Position numbers and translations under genes: made by a program
Assembly: GCA_028293765.1 (NCBI GenBank)
Contig: JAQGOG010000080.1
Span: 1-64,000 of the forward strand
Direction of reading: 5' to 3'
DNA from: Gammaproteobacteria bacterium
GTDB taxonomy: Bacteria > Pseudomonadota > Gammaproteobacteria > Steroidobacterales > Steroidobacteraceae
DNA length: 64,000 nt
Notes under the pieces: generated by a model
Database searches by the model: none
What the model saw: only the letters and a program-made list of their open reading frames with translations
Told to the model about the DNA's origin: nothing
Part shown: positions 8,225-17,498 of the stretch, one piece after another
Layout: the number at the start of each line of letters is the position of its first letter
How positions within the stretch are numbered: position 1 is the first letter of the stretch

Positions 8225-9109
8225 ATGGGTATCGATGACAATGTACGTTGGCTGCGCCGCCTGACACTGGCCGTCGCAGTCATCATGATCGGATGGGGCG
8301 CGAGCATAGTCCTGGGTCAGCCCGTTACCGCCTGGTTTGCAGCATCCGCCACGATCTGGATGGGGCTGCTGTTGATATCCGCTCTTTGGCAGCTACGCGG
8401 CTCCTTCACGGCCATTGCGGCGTTGGCGCTGGCCACAGCCGTGGTCTCGCGCTTGTTCAGCATTCTGCGTTTGCATCCTCCGGCCAGCATCGCCGGCTTG
8501 AGCGCTCAGGACCTTGACCTGCAGGTCGCGACGGGTCCGGGTGTGCCGGGCTTTGAACTGCTCGGCTTTATTCTGGGCGCTCTGGTGTTAGCCCAATTTA
8601 TCCTGCGTGCCGCGTCTGTCGAAGCGCCGGCAGACTCGCGCGAAGCCTCGCTCAATGTCGCGGCGCTGACCTTCATCAGAATCTACGTGGGTTTGATGTT
8701 CGTCCCTCATTTCGGCAGTCACATCCTCGGCGGTCCGTACCAGTTCGGGATCTACACCCTGTATTTCGCGAGCCTCGGGCTGCATCTGCCTGCCATGCAG
8801 GTTCTACTCGCCGGATCCGTCGAGCTCATTACCGCGATCGGCCTCGTATTGGGACTCTTCACACGCCCCATTGCATTGCTCGGATCGGTGTATTTGCTGC
8901 TGTCGATGCTGTGGGGCGGACATTTTCAGATCGGCTATGTGTGGGCATTGCCGGACGGCGGCTACGAATTCGGCGTGTTCTGGGCCCTTATGATCGCCGT
9001 GTTCGCGGTGATCGGCGGCGGACCGCTATCGGTCGACAGCGCGATACGGCAAAGCGATTTTCAAACCCGGTGGCCGCGGCTCCGTGCGGCGCGCCTTCTA
9101 TTCCTCTAG
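8225..9109 (+). CDS. DoxX-like integral membrane protein
   Basis: A 294-residue polytopic membrane protein. Hydrophobic segments run at about residues 10-30, 38-55, 62-80 and 115-135, and a DoxX-like four-helix region follows (about 150-275), recognisable from FIRIYVGLMFVPHFG, the LAGSVELITAIGLVLGLF segment and LLSMLWGGHF. It is about twice the length of a plain DoxX protein because of the extra N-terminal half. The ATG at 8225 has GAGGAG eight bases upstream. Its stop lies eight bases before the fusion gene, so it is probably co-transcribed with the efflux genes. DoxX relatives occur in redox-linked membrane complexes; its job here is unknown. Confidence 0.78.
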   Translation: MGIDDNVRWLRRLTLAVAVIMIGWGASIVLGQPVTAWFAASATIWMGLLLISALWQLRGSFTAIAALALATAVVSRLFSILRLHPPASIAGLSAQDLDLQVATGPGVPGFELLGFILGALVLAQFILRAASVEAPADSREASLNVAALTFIRIYVGLMFVPHFGSHILGGPYQFGIYTLYFASLGLHLPAMQVLLAGSVELITAIGLVLGLFTRPIALLGSVYLLLSMLWGGHFQIGYVWALPDGGYEFGVFWALMIAVFAVIGGGPLSVDSAIRQSDFQTRWPRLRAARLLFL

Positions 9110-9117
9110 TGGCCTGC

Positions 9118-11496
9118 ATGTTCCGAGCACCTCTATGGACGCCTGTCGCCTGGACACTGGCAACCGCGATCCTGCTCTCGGTGACAGCTCCGCTTGAAGC
9201 GCGTGAGGTACGCGTCGGCGTTCTTATCGATGGCCCCTCGGCACGAGAAGGCATCAGCGCAGACAGTCTCGAGCATGCAGCCGCCGCAGTTTACGGCGAC
9301 GGTCTTACGCTAACGGCCGCGCCCCGAACGCGGCTGGACGGCAACTGGAGCGCACCGGCGCTGAACGCGGCACTCGATCGACTCGAAGCCGATCCGCAGG
9401 TCGACGTCGTCGTCACGCTCGGGTTCGCGGCCAGTCACCTGGTCGCGCACCGAGCTCAATTACCGAAGCCCACCATTGCGGCCTCCGTCCTGGACCCCGT
9501 ACTTCAGAACTTTCCACTGAAAGGCGGCACGAGCGGACGCCACAATTTCACCTACGTCACTACCCTCAACAGGGTCGACGACCAGGTGGGCACGTTTCAT
9601 CGCATCGTTGGCTTCTCACACCTGGCAGTGTTGGCGGACCCGCTGGCGCTGGAAGTCGTACGGGAACTTCAAGTCAAGGCTGAGCAGCTCCAGGCCGCCA
9701 CCGGGGCAACCATCGTGGTGCGCCCGACCCATGACCTCACCGCTGCACTCGCCGATCTGCCGCCGGGAACCGATGCGGTGTACGTCACCCCCCTGATGCG
9801 GCTGTCCGGCGCTGATCTGCGCTCTCTCGCGAATCAACTGGCGCAACGGAAACTGCCGACTTTCTCGCTGCTCGGCCGAAGCGAGGTCGAACAAGGACTC
9901 CTGCTGGCGAGCTCTTCCGACACGGAACGGACTGAGCGCCTGGCGCGCCGTATTGCGCTCGACATTCAACGAATCGTCGAGGGTGACGACGCCGCGAACA
10001 TCGAGGTTGCCGTTGCGAGCGAAGCGCGACTCGTCGTCAACATGCATACCGCACAACTCATTGGCTTCTCCCCCAACTGGGACGATCTCACTGATGCGGT
10101 TCAGTTGGCCGCTGAAGAGATGCACGGCCAACGGCCTATCAGCCTGCTGCAGGCGTTAAATGCCGCGATCGGCAAAAATCCGAGTCTGCACGGAGCACAG
10201 CTCGGCGCGGATATTGCTGCGGACCAGACGCGGATCGCGCGCAGCGCACTATTGCCGAGCCTTACGGCGAATACGTCCCATACGCAGATCGATGCCAGTC
10301 ACGCCAATCCCCTGCTGCTCGCCCAGCGCACCAGCGAGGGTGGTGCAACGGCGCAGCTGACGCTTTACAGCGACAGTGCCTGGGCCGGTTGGTCAGTGTC
10401 GCGGCGCCTCGCGGCCGCGGCAGACGAGCAGGCGCACCAGGAACTGTTGGATACGATACAACAGACCGCGACGGCCTACTTCGGATTGCTGCGCGCCAAG
10501 GCAGTGACCAGCGTGCGGCGGCAGAATGTGGAGAATACGCGGCAAAATCTCGAGACCGCGCGTGCCCGTGAGGCAGTCGGCCTCTCGACGCGATCCGACT
10601 ATCTGCGCTGGGTGGCCCAAATGGCAAGTGCCCGCCAGGACCTGCTCATAGCCGAAGCCAACGAGCGGCAGGCCACGGTGGAGTTGGGACGTCTCATCCA
10701 CGATGACTCTGCGCAACCCCTGGTGACAGTTGAGGCCGGCGTCGATGAGCCCCTCAATTGGATCGCGAGCCCCCACACCCAAAGATATCTCGATACCCCG
10801 GCCAGGTGGCAGGTCTTTCAGGAATTCATACTGAGCCAGGCCCATCAATATTCACCGGAAGTCAAACGGATCGACGAACTGCTTGCCGGACAGCAGCGCG
10901 AGGTGACCTCGGCGCGCCGCGCTTTTTTTATTCCGGACCTCGTTGCTATCGCCGCCGCCTCAGATCAGTTCAGCCGCGGCGGCGCCGGATCGCAGCGCAC
11001 GCCTTCGACTCCGGGCGATACCGCGTGGTTCGTCGGCATCCAGGCGAAACTACCTATCTTCTCCGGAGGCGCTCTCAAAGCGAAGCTGTCAGAGAGCCGA
11101 CATCAACTCCGACAACTTGATACTCAGCGGGACGCGACCGTCGATGCGGTCGATGCGCGAGCGCGGTCAGTACTTGCGCGCATCACGTCTTCGTATCCGG
11201 CGATTGCCCTATCACACGAGGCTGCCGCGGCCGCTCATGAGAACTACGCCCAAGCGGCAGACGCGTACGCGCGCGGAGTGATATCGATTACTGATCTGAT
11301 CAGCGCTCAAGACGCTTCCCTTAATGCAGGGCTTTCGCAAGCGCAGGCCACGTTCACTTTCCTGATCGATTTCGCTGACACCCTGAGGGTTTCAAACAGC
11401 TTTGCGGTACTGCTCGATCCGCAGACGCGCGAGCCTTGGTACGACAGCGTCGATGCGTGGTTTCGCACCCGCGGCATATCGATCCCGACGCACTGA
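9118..11496 (+). CDS. Periplasmic-binding-protein / TolC outer-membrane channel fusion
   Basis: A 792-residue protein combining two families. After a signal peptide (1 to ~27), residues about 28-335 match ABC-transporter substrate-binding proteins of the ABC_sub_bind type: alternating strands such as REVRVGVLIDG, VVVTLGFAASHLVAHRAQLP, TIAASVLDP and DAVYVTPLMRLSG. Residues about 340-790 are an outer-membrane efflux (TolC) protein: two long helical repeats starting at LLQALNAAIGKNP and at LAGQQREVTSARRAFFIP, closing with AYARGVISITDLISAQ. TolC trimers span the outer membrane and reach into the periplasm, so the binding domain should sit in the periplasm at the channel. The frame is continuous, with no stop or junction, so this is a real fusion. 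Adaptor and pump genes follow directly. Confidence 0.85.
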   Translation: MFRAPLWTPVAWTLATAILLSVTAPLEAREVRVGVLIDGPSAREGISADSLEHAAAAVYGDGLTLTAAPRTRLDGNWSAPALNAALDRLEADPQVDVVVTLGFAASHLVAHRAQLPKPTIAASVLDPVLQNFPLKGGTSGRHNFTYVTTLNRVDDQVGTFHRIVGFSHLAVLADPLALEVVRELQVKAEQLQAATGATIVVRPTHDLTAALADLPPGTDAVYVTPLMRLSGADLRSLANQLAQRKLPTFSLLGRSEVEQGLLLASSSDTERTERLARRIALDIQRIVEGDDAANIEVAVASEARLVVNMHTAQLIGFSPNWDDLTDAVQLAAEEMHGQRPISLLQALNAAIGKNPSLHGAQLGADIAADQTRIARSALLPSLTANTSHTQIDASHANPLLLAQRTSEGGATAQLTLYSDSAWAGWSVSRRLAAAADEQAHQELLDTIQQTATAYFGLLRAKAVTSVRRQNVENTRQNLETARAREAVGLSTRSDYLRWVAQMASARQDLLIAEANERQATVELGRLIHDDSAQPLVTVEAGVDEPLNWIASPHTQRYLDTPARWQVFQEFILSQAHQYSPEVKRIDELLAGQQREVTSARRAFFIPDLVAIAAASDQFSRGGAGSQRTPSTPGDTAWFVGIQAKLPIFSGGALKAKLSESRHQLRQLDTQRDATVDAVDARARSVLARITSSYPAIALSHEAAAAAHENYAQAADAYARGVISITDLISAQDASLNAGLSQAQATFTFLIDFADTLRVSNSFAVLLDPQTREPWYDSVDAWFRTRGISIPTH

Positions 11497-11520
11497 TGGG
11501 CTTGTAGGGCGAGGACCACG

Positions 11521-12606
11521 ATGAAGACCAGACAGATTGCTTGCAACGGCGGCTTCATGACGCTCATGGCGCTGCTCGCCGCCTGCCATGGCAAGCATGA
11601 ACCGAGCTCCGACATTCGGCCCGTGCGAACCGCAGTCGTGGGGACTGGAGTGTATGGGGACAACCTTACCTACACGGGTGAAGTTCGCGCTCGCCACGAG
11701 TCTGATCTGGGCTTCCAAGTCGCCGGCAAGCTGATCGCGCGCCCGGCAGAGGTCGGTGCGCACGTGACCGTCGGCACGGTCCTGGCTCAGCTCGAGCCCG
11801 CAGATGAAAAGGTGGCGCTGGATTCGGCGCAGAGTGCGGTGAGCGCGACACAGGCCGAATTGGCTCGTGCCCTGTCCGAGGAGGCGAGTTATCGGCATCT
11901 GCTCGAGCGGGGTTTGACGACGCGCACGACCTACGTCGAGCAACAGACTGCGACCAAGACCGCGCGATCACGGTTGGAGCAAGCCCAAGCCAGCTTTGAT
12001 CTGCGGCGCCGGCAGCTGAACTACACGACTTTGCGCGCGGACGAAGCCGGCGTCATTACGCGCGTCTCTGCGGACGTGGGCACAGTACTCGCCCAGGGGC
12101 AAGCGGTGGTCACGCTCGCGCAGCCATCTGAGCTGGACGTGGTGTTTGACGTGGCGGATACCCAAGTTGATGCCGTCCGCAGTGCCAAAACTGTCGCCGC
12201 GGCCCTTCTCTCTGCACGCGATAAGCCGCTTGTCGCCTCTGTCCGCGAGGTCTCCCCGAGCGCCGATCCCGTCACGCGCACCTACCGAGTGAAGTGTACT
12301 CTGCCCGGGCAGCCGCCGGGTTGGCACCTCGGCCTGAACACGATCGTCACACTCGAGGCCGGTCATACAACTACAAGCGTCCGAATTCCCTCCACCGCGC
12401 TGTACGAAAAGGACCGCAAGAGCGCGGTGTGGATCGTAAAGGATGATCAAACTATCGCGCTGCGCCCGATCGTTGTGGCCCGTTATGACACGGACAGTGT
12501 CGAGGTATCGAGTGGACTGCGCAGCGGGGAGCGCATCGTCACAGCCGGCGTGCACAAGCTGCTGGCGGGGCAAAAGGTACGGTTGCTGTCGGACTCCGGG
12601 AAATGA
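11521..12606 (+). CDS. RND efflux periplasmic adaptor lipoprotein
   Basis: A 361-residue HlyD/AcrA-type membrane fusion protein. The N-terminus carries a lipobox (MALLAACHG), so it is probably anchored in the inner membrane by lipid. The split lipoyl-like domain is seen at ESDLGFQVAGKLIARP and LRADEAGVITRVSADVG, with an alpha-helical hairpin between (about 95-165), then a beta-barrel and membrane-proximal domain ending VTAGVHKLLAGQKVR. GAGGA stands seven bases before the ATG. It joins the TolC fusion upstream to the RND pump downstream, whose start codon overlaps its stop (ATGA at 12603-12606), indicating translational coupling. Confidence 0.92.
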   Translation: MKTRQIACNGGFMTLMALLAACHGKHEPSSDIRPVRTAVVGTGVYGDNLTYTGEVRARHESDLGFQVAGKLIARPAEVGAHVTVGTVLAQLEPADEKVALDSAQSAVSATQAELARALSEEASYRHLLERGLTTRTTYVEQQTATKTARSRLEQAQASFDLRRRQLNYTTLRADEAGVITRVSADVGTVLAQGQAVVTLAQPSELDVVFDVADTQVDAVRSAKTVAAALLSARDKPLVASVREVSPSADPVTRTYRVKCTLPGQPPGWHLGLNTIVTLEAGHTTTSVRIPSTALYEKDRKSAVWIVKDDQTIALRPIVVARYDTDSVEVSSGLRSGERIVTAGVHKLLAGQKVRLLSDSGK

Positions 12607-15600
12607 GCGGGTTCAACGCCTCCGCGTGGGCGCTGGAGCACAAGTCGTTCGTCGGATTCCTCATGGTCCTGCTTGCTCTGGCAGGGCTGCTCTCGTACGA
12701 GCAGCTCGGGCGGGACGAGGATCCGCCCTTTACCATCAAGGTGATGGTGGTGCGCGCCGTCTGGCCCGGCGCCACCGCGGAGGACACGGCGCGCCAGGTC
12801 ACGGACCGCATGGAAAAGGCGCTGCAGTCATTGCAGTGGATCGACTACATCTCCAGCTACACCAAGCCCGGCGAAGCCACATTGATGGTGCAGCTGAAGG
12901 ACCAGACTCCGCCTGCGGCCGTGCCCGATCAGTGGTACCAGGTCCGCAAGAAGATTGCAGACGTCCGGCAGACTCTGCCGTTGGGTACTCAGGGCCCGTT
13001 CTTCAACGATGAATTTGGTGATGTCTATGCGGTGATCTACGCCTTCACGACCGATGGCTTCACTTACCGGGAACTGCGCGACACCGTGGAATCGGCCCGG
13101 TCCGAGCTGTTGCGCGTTCCGAATGTCGGCAAGGTAGACCTGATCGGCGTGCAGAATGAAGTCTTTTACGTCGACTTCTCGACGCGCGTGCTCGCCGGGC
13201 GCGGTATCAATCCCGATCAGCTTGCGGAGTCGCTGCGAGCACAGAATGCGGTCAGTGCTGCCGGTGTCGTCGAGACCTCGAGCGATCGGGTGGCGGTGCG
13301 CGTGAGTGGCCAGCTCAATACCGTCGCGAATATCAAGCAGTTGAGCATTAACGTGAATGGCCGGCTGGTGCCGCTGCGCGATCTCGCCACAGTGACCCGT
13401 AGCTACGAAGACCCGCCCGCCCCCCTCTTCCGCTACGACGGCCAGCCTGCCATCGGTCTAGCCGTGGGAATGGTAAAGGGCGGCAACATCCTGGAGGTCG
13501 GCAAAAGTATCGAGGCCACCATGCGTCGGGTCGAAAAGGATCTACCCGTGGGAATCGACCCGCATCGGGTCGCCAATCAACCGGAGGTGGTGCAGGACTC
13601 GGTCGGTCATTTCACTCGCGCGCTCAGCGAAGCCGTTTTCATTGTGTTACTCGTCAGCTTCCTCAGCTTAGGCCTGCGCGCCGGTGTGGTCGTCGCGGTG
13701 TGCATCCCGTTAGTGCTCGCGATCACTTTCGTTGCCATGAACCTCGAGGGCATCAGCCTGCAACGCATCTCGCTCGGTGCGCTCGTCATCGCCCTCGGCC
13801 TTCTCGTGGACGATGCGATGATCGCGGTAGAAATGATGATTCGCAAGCTCGAGGAGGGCTTCGATCGATTTAAGGCTGCCACCTTCGCCTACACGTCCAC
13901 GGCATTTCCGATGCTGACGGGCACGCTGGTGACGGTCACCGGATTTCTTCCCGTCGGCTTTGCAAAAAGTAGCGCGGGTGAATACTGTTTCACGCTCTTT
14001 GCCGTCGTCGCCATCGCGCTGCTGGTGTCGTGGCTGGTGGCCATTATCTTCATACCCTACCTCGGCAATCTCCTTCTCAGAGAGCGGCCCTCACAGGAGG
14101 CGCCGTATCAAGAGAGCGGCATGACGGCCCTGTTTCGCAAGCAACTGGTGTGGGCGCTTCGGCATCGTCGCTGGGTGGTCGCTGGAACGGGGGCACTGTT
14201 TTTCCTCTCGCTCGCCGCCTTCACGCAGGTGGAGCAGCAGTTTTTTCCGGCTGCCGACCGGGCGGAGCTCCTCGTGAGTCTCACGCTACCGCACAATGGT
14301 TCGATCGCCGGCACTCAAACCGAGGTCGCCCGCCTGGAGAAGATCCTACTCGATGACCTGGGCATCGCCTCCCATAGCTTTTACGTTGGCGCCGGCGCCG
14401 TGCGCTTCTATTTGCCGCTGGATGTGCAACTCGAGAATGCCAATTTCGCGCAGGCGGTGGTGGTCACCAAGAGCTACGCCGTGCGCGACGCCGTGCGCGA
14501 GCGGCTACAGAAAGCGCTCGACGAGCAGTTTCCGGCGGTGCTGTCGCGAGTTGAGCCGCTCCAGCTGGGGCCGCCCGTAGATTGGCCCATTCAGTACCGG
14601 GTCGGCGGTTCGGACATTGGCATCGTTCGGGTACTCGCAGACCAGGTCTCCACGGTACTGCGGGCGAATCCGAACACTCGCACCATCAACTTCAACTGGT
14701 ACGACATGGGTCGATCCGTGCTCGTCTCTGTTGACCAGGAGAAGGCGCGGCTGGTGGGAATGACCTCGGAGCAGGTGGCGAGCTCATTGAACGACGTCGT
14801 GTCAGGGCGGACGGTCACACAGCTGCGGGATGATATCTATTTGATCGACGTGCGTGGACGCGCAGTGGACCAGGATCGCAGGAATCTTGGGGCACTGCGC
14901 GATCTGCAGATTCGACTCCCCAATGGCAACTCCGCGCCGCTGGCGCAAATCGCCCACTTTTCCTACGGGCTCGAGGAACCCGTGGTCTGGCGCCGGGATC
15001 GGCTGCCGACCCTGACTGTACAGGCGGATATCATTCCGGGGATTCAAGCCGCGACGGTCAATCAGCAACTGGCCGGTGCCGTGGACAGGATCCGCTCATC
15101 GCTCCCACCAGGGTATCGAGTGGAAGATGGCGGAGCCATCGAGCAGAGCGCCAAGGGCCAACGGTCCGTGCTGGCGGTGATTCCGGTCATGTTCATTCTG
15201 ATGCTGTTCATTCTGATGATTCAATTGCAGAGCGTGCAGAAGCTCGCGATTGTCATGCTCACCGCACCGCTCGGACTCATCGGCGTCACGCTGGCCCTGC
15301 TGCTCTCGCACAAGCCCTTTGGGTTCGTTGCGATGCTGGGAGTTTTTGCGCTCACCGGCATGATCATTCGAAATTCGGTCGTCCTCATCGCGCAGATCCA
15401 GGCGAACGAAAGCGAGGGGATGGATCGTTGGCACGCCATCGTCGAGGCTGTGGTGCACAGACTTCGACCCATCCTGCTGACAGCCGCGGCGGCGGTTCTC
15501 GGGCTGATTCCGATCGCCGGGGAAGTATTCTGGGGGCCGATGGCCTATGCAATGATGGGGGGGCTGCTCGTCGCAACGGTCCTGACGCTGTTCTTCCTGC

Positions 15601-15656
15601 CCGCGCTATACGCGATGTGGTATCGCGTTCGAGACGACGCGCCCCACGTTTCATAA
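12603..15656 (+). CDS. RND-family efflux transporter (inner membrane pump)
   Basis: A 1017-residue resistance-nodulation-division transporter with the standard two-fold layout: one N-terminal helix, a large periplasmic domain (about 35-335), a six-helix bundle, a second periplasmic loop (about 540-845) and a final helix set. The proton-relay acidic pair is visible in LGLLVDDAMIAVEMM in the fourth helix. It resembles the AcrB/CzcA superfamily branch with the RDEDPPFTIKVM opening common in proteobacterial drug or organic-solute pumps; no metal-pump signature was recognised. With the adaptor and the unusual TolC fusion it makes a complete tripartite system. Substrate unknown; the nearby redox enzymes hint at small organic compounds. 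Confidence 0.93.
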   Translation: MSGFNASAWALEHKSFVGFLMVLLALAGLLSYEQLGRDEDPPFTIKVMVVRAVWPGATAEDTARQVTDRMEKALQSLQWIDYISSYTKPGEATLMVQLKDQTPPAAVPDQWYQVRKKIADVRQTLPLGTQGPFFNDEFGDVYAVIYAFTTDGFTYRELRDTVESARSELLRVPNVGKVDLIGVQNEVFYVDFSTRVLAGRGINPDQLAESLRAQNAVSAAGVVETSSDRVAVRVSGQLNTVANIKQLSINVNGRLVPLRDLATVTRSYEDPPAPLFRYDGQPAIGLAVGMVKGGNILEVGKSIEATMRRVEKDLPVGIDPHRVANQPEVVQDSVGHFTRALSEAVFIVLLVSFLSLGLRAGVVVAVCIPLVLAITFVAMNLEGISLQRISLGALVIALGLLVDDAMIAVEMMIRKLEEGFDRFKAATFAYTSTAFPMLTGTLVTVTGFLPVGFAKSSAGEYCFTLFAVVAIALLVSWLVAIIFIPYLGNLLLRERPSQEAPYQESGMTALFRKQLVWALRHRRWVVAGTGALFFLSLAAFTQVEQQFFPAADRAELLVSLTLPHNGSIAGTQTEVARLEKILLDDLGIASHSFYVGAGAVRFYLPLDVQLENANFAQAVVVTKSYAVRDAVRERLQKALDEQFPAVLSRVEPLQLGPPVDWPIQYRVGGSDIGIVRVLADQVSTVLRANPNTRTINFNWYDMGRSVLVSVDQEKARLVGMTSEQVASSLNDVVSGRTVTQLRDDIYLIDVRGRAVDQDRRNLGALRDLQIRLPNGNSAPLAQIAHFSYGLEEPVVWRRDRLPTLTVQADIIPGIQAATVNQQLAGAVDRIRSSLPPGYRVEDGGAIEQSAKGQRSVLAVIPVMFILMLFILMIQLQSVQKLAIVMLTAPLGLIGVTLALLLSHKPFGFVAMLGVFALTGMIIRNSVVLIAQIQANESEGMDRWHAIVEAVVHRLRPILLTAAAAVLGLIPIAGEVFWGPMAYAMMGGLLVATVLTLFFLPALYAMWYRVRDDAPHVS

Positions 15657-15730
15657 TGCTCACCTGACCTGTCCCGACACTGGGGCAAGTCGTGTGGACC
15701 AACGGATCGGACAATCGAGGAACTCTCGCG

Positions 15731-16264
15731 ATGAAAGACACTCTCACTCTGCTCGCACTCGCCTTGAGCGCCTTCGTTGGCGTAACCGCGGAAGGTGCAG
15801 AGCAGCTCATACGGCCAATTACATTGATCGCCGACACCGGTCTGTCCAAGTCTGCGCTCGAGGCGCTGACGCTCGCCCCGCGCCGCTACGACACCTTCTG
15901 GCACACCGGCGACGAGCGCCTGGCCAAGGCGGCCCTGTCACCGGTCTTCATCGATCACACCCTGCCGAAGGGGCGCTCGCAGGGCCCCGAGGGGCCGATC
16001 ATGGCCTCGAAGACGCTTCGCTCTGCAGTGCAGGACCTGACCTGCGAGGTCGAGCAAATGGTCGTCGCCGGCGATCGCGTCACTGCTTTCCTCCATTTCC
16101 GCGGACATTTTACCGGCACGTTTGGCGGCCATGCTGGACAGGGCCAGAGTGTGGATTTCATAGCAATGGATATCTACCGCGTACAGAGCGGTTTAATCGC
16201 AGAAGACTGGCATCTCGAAGACAACCTCACCCTGATGCAGCAATTCGGTGTCGTGTCGTTTTGA
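15731..16264 (+). CDS. Exported SnoaL-like (NTF2-fold) protein
   Basis: A 177-residue protein with a cleavable signal peptide (1-22, ending VTAEGAEQ) and a SnoaL/polyketide-cyclase-like domain of the NTF2 fold: RYDTFWHTGDERLAKAAL, FIDHTLPKGRSQGPEG, FLHFRGHFTGTF and DIYRVQSGLIAEDWHLEDN. Cytoplasmic homologues act as small-molecule cyclases, hydrolases or binding proteins; an exported one here may handle the substrate of the neighbouring pump or dehydrogenase. The start at 15731 has GAGGA ten bases upstream. It is the last gene of the co-directional run and is convergent with the AraC gene, 18 bases away. Confidence 0.8.
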   Translation: MKDTLTLLALALSAFVGVTAEGAEQLIRPITLIADTGLSKSALEALTLAPRRYDTFWHTGDERLAKAALSPVFIDHTLPKGRSQGPEGPIMASKTLRSAVQDLTCEVEQMVVAGDRVTAFLHFRGHFTGTFGGHAGQGQSVDFIAMDIYRVQSGLIAEDWHLEDNLTLMQQFGVVSF

Positions 16265-16282
16265 CTGCTGGCAGCAACGCGC

Positions 16283-17173
16283 CTAACGTGATTCCTGTTC
16301 CCGGTACCGACCGGGCGTGATTCCAAATTCACGCCGGAATGCCCGCGTGAAATTGGCTTGCGACGAGAAGTTCAATGCGAGCGCGATCTGCGCGAGCGGT
16401 TGATTCTGCGCCAGCAACACTTTCGCTTGTGCCAGGCGCTGCGCGCTGACGTACTGATATGGCGTGTGTCCGGTCGAGGCTTTGAACGCGCGTGCAAAGT
16501 GGAAACGGCTCAAATTCGCGGTCGTTGCCATTCCGCGGATATCGAGTGCGTCTCCCAGGTGCGCATGGATGTATTCCAACACACGGCTGAGACGTCGGGG
16601 GGCAAGTTTTCCGGCGCTCGATAAGCGAGCCGCGACAGCCAGCGCAGAGGTCGAGTGGCTTTGCAGCAGGCGAGCGGACAGACTGCTGCCAAGGGACTCG
16701 ACCAGCAGTGAGCCCGCAGCCGTTTCCGCCTGCATTTCAGACAGGATGGCACGGCCGATCTGCTCGAGCAGCGGATCATTGACAGTGTAGCGCAGGGACT
16801 GCCCTGTGGCGCCCTTGAAGCCTCGCTCGGTTGCGTAATCGAGCAACGCAGCGGGTGGCAGGTACAAATGCAGAATCTCCAGCACGCCTTGCTCCATCTC
16901 GAGCCATTCGATCTGCTGACCTGCCGAACACAGCCAGATCACGCCTGGCTTGGCGTAAGTGGTGTGGGTCTCACCCGAGTCCCGTCGTCGCACGAGACCT
17001 TCACCTCGAAACACCATTGAGATTTCGGTGACGGGCTGCACGAAGGTGTCGGCGCGCCCGCTTACATGTAAGCGAAATTCCGCGAACATATTCGACCAGC
17101 CGCGGGGTGCCGAGGACTGCAGCAGCCGTCCGGGCCCCACCTCGTATTTGTCGCTGGCATCGGCAAGTGTCAT
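16283..17173 (-). CDS. AraC-family transcriptional regulator
   Basis: A 296-residue regulator with an N-terminal cupin-like sensing half and a C-terminal AraC DNA-binding domain (about 195-292: LSRVLEYIHAHLGDALDI, LSRFHFARAFKASTGHTP, then LNFSSQANFTRAFRREFG). It differs clearly from the AraC pair at the left end. The ATG at 17173 follows a GGAG-type site; a GTG at 17188 would add five residues. It is divergent from the winged-helix/ATPase regulator and convergent with the SnoaL-like gene, so it could control either the efflux run or its neighbour. Ligand unknown. Confidence 0.92.
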   Translation of the reverse strand: MTLADASDKYEVGPGRLLQSSAPRGWSNMFAEFRLHVSGRADTFVQPVTEISMVFRGEGLVRRRDSGETHTTYAKPGVIWLCSAGQQIEWLEMEQGVLEILHLYLPPAALLDYATERGFKGATGQSLRYTVNDPLLEQIGRAILSEMQAETAAGSLLVESLGSSLSARLLQSHSTSALAVAARLSSAGKLAPRRLSRVLEYIHAHLGDALDIRGMATTANLSRFHFARAFKASTGHTPYQYVSAQRLAQAKVLLAQNQPLAQIALALNFSSQANFTRAFRREFGITPGRYREQESR

Positions 17174-17417
17174 CTCTCGTCGCTCCACACGGATTGCTTC
17201 CCCCCTGTTGGACGATGCATCGTTGCTTCGCCGTACTTGCGCAAGGGAGGATAGGCGGACAGCACTTCCGGATAAGACCGAAGCCCCGCTCGGGCATATA
17301 TTACTGCGTCAACGAGCTTCAGATCTGCCGAACCCCGACACAGGAACGGCGAGTTCGCGACGATTTCGGTGGCGCCGGACAGGCCCTGGCTCCGAAGCCG
17401 CCGTGCTGACCGAAGAT

Positions 17418-17439
17418 ATTACCCAAGTGCTGTGGTAAT
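17418..17439. promoter_or_regulatory. Inverted repeat upstream of the ATPase regulator
   Basis: ATTACC and GGTAAT form perfect 6-base arms around a 10-base spacer, 60 bases before the regulator start at 17499. It is the only clear dyad in the 325-base gap between the divergent AraC gene and this regulator; nothing else was recognised there. Spacing and AT-rich arms fit an operator for a dimeric regulator, possibly autoregulation. Confidence 0.4.
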
Positions 17440-17498
17440 CAAGCTGATGTGGCGCATCGAGGCGCGGCAGACTGAAGCTTCCCGAAAGGTTCGCGCGA

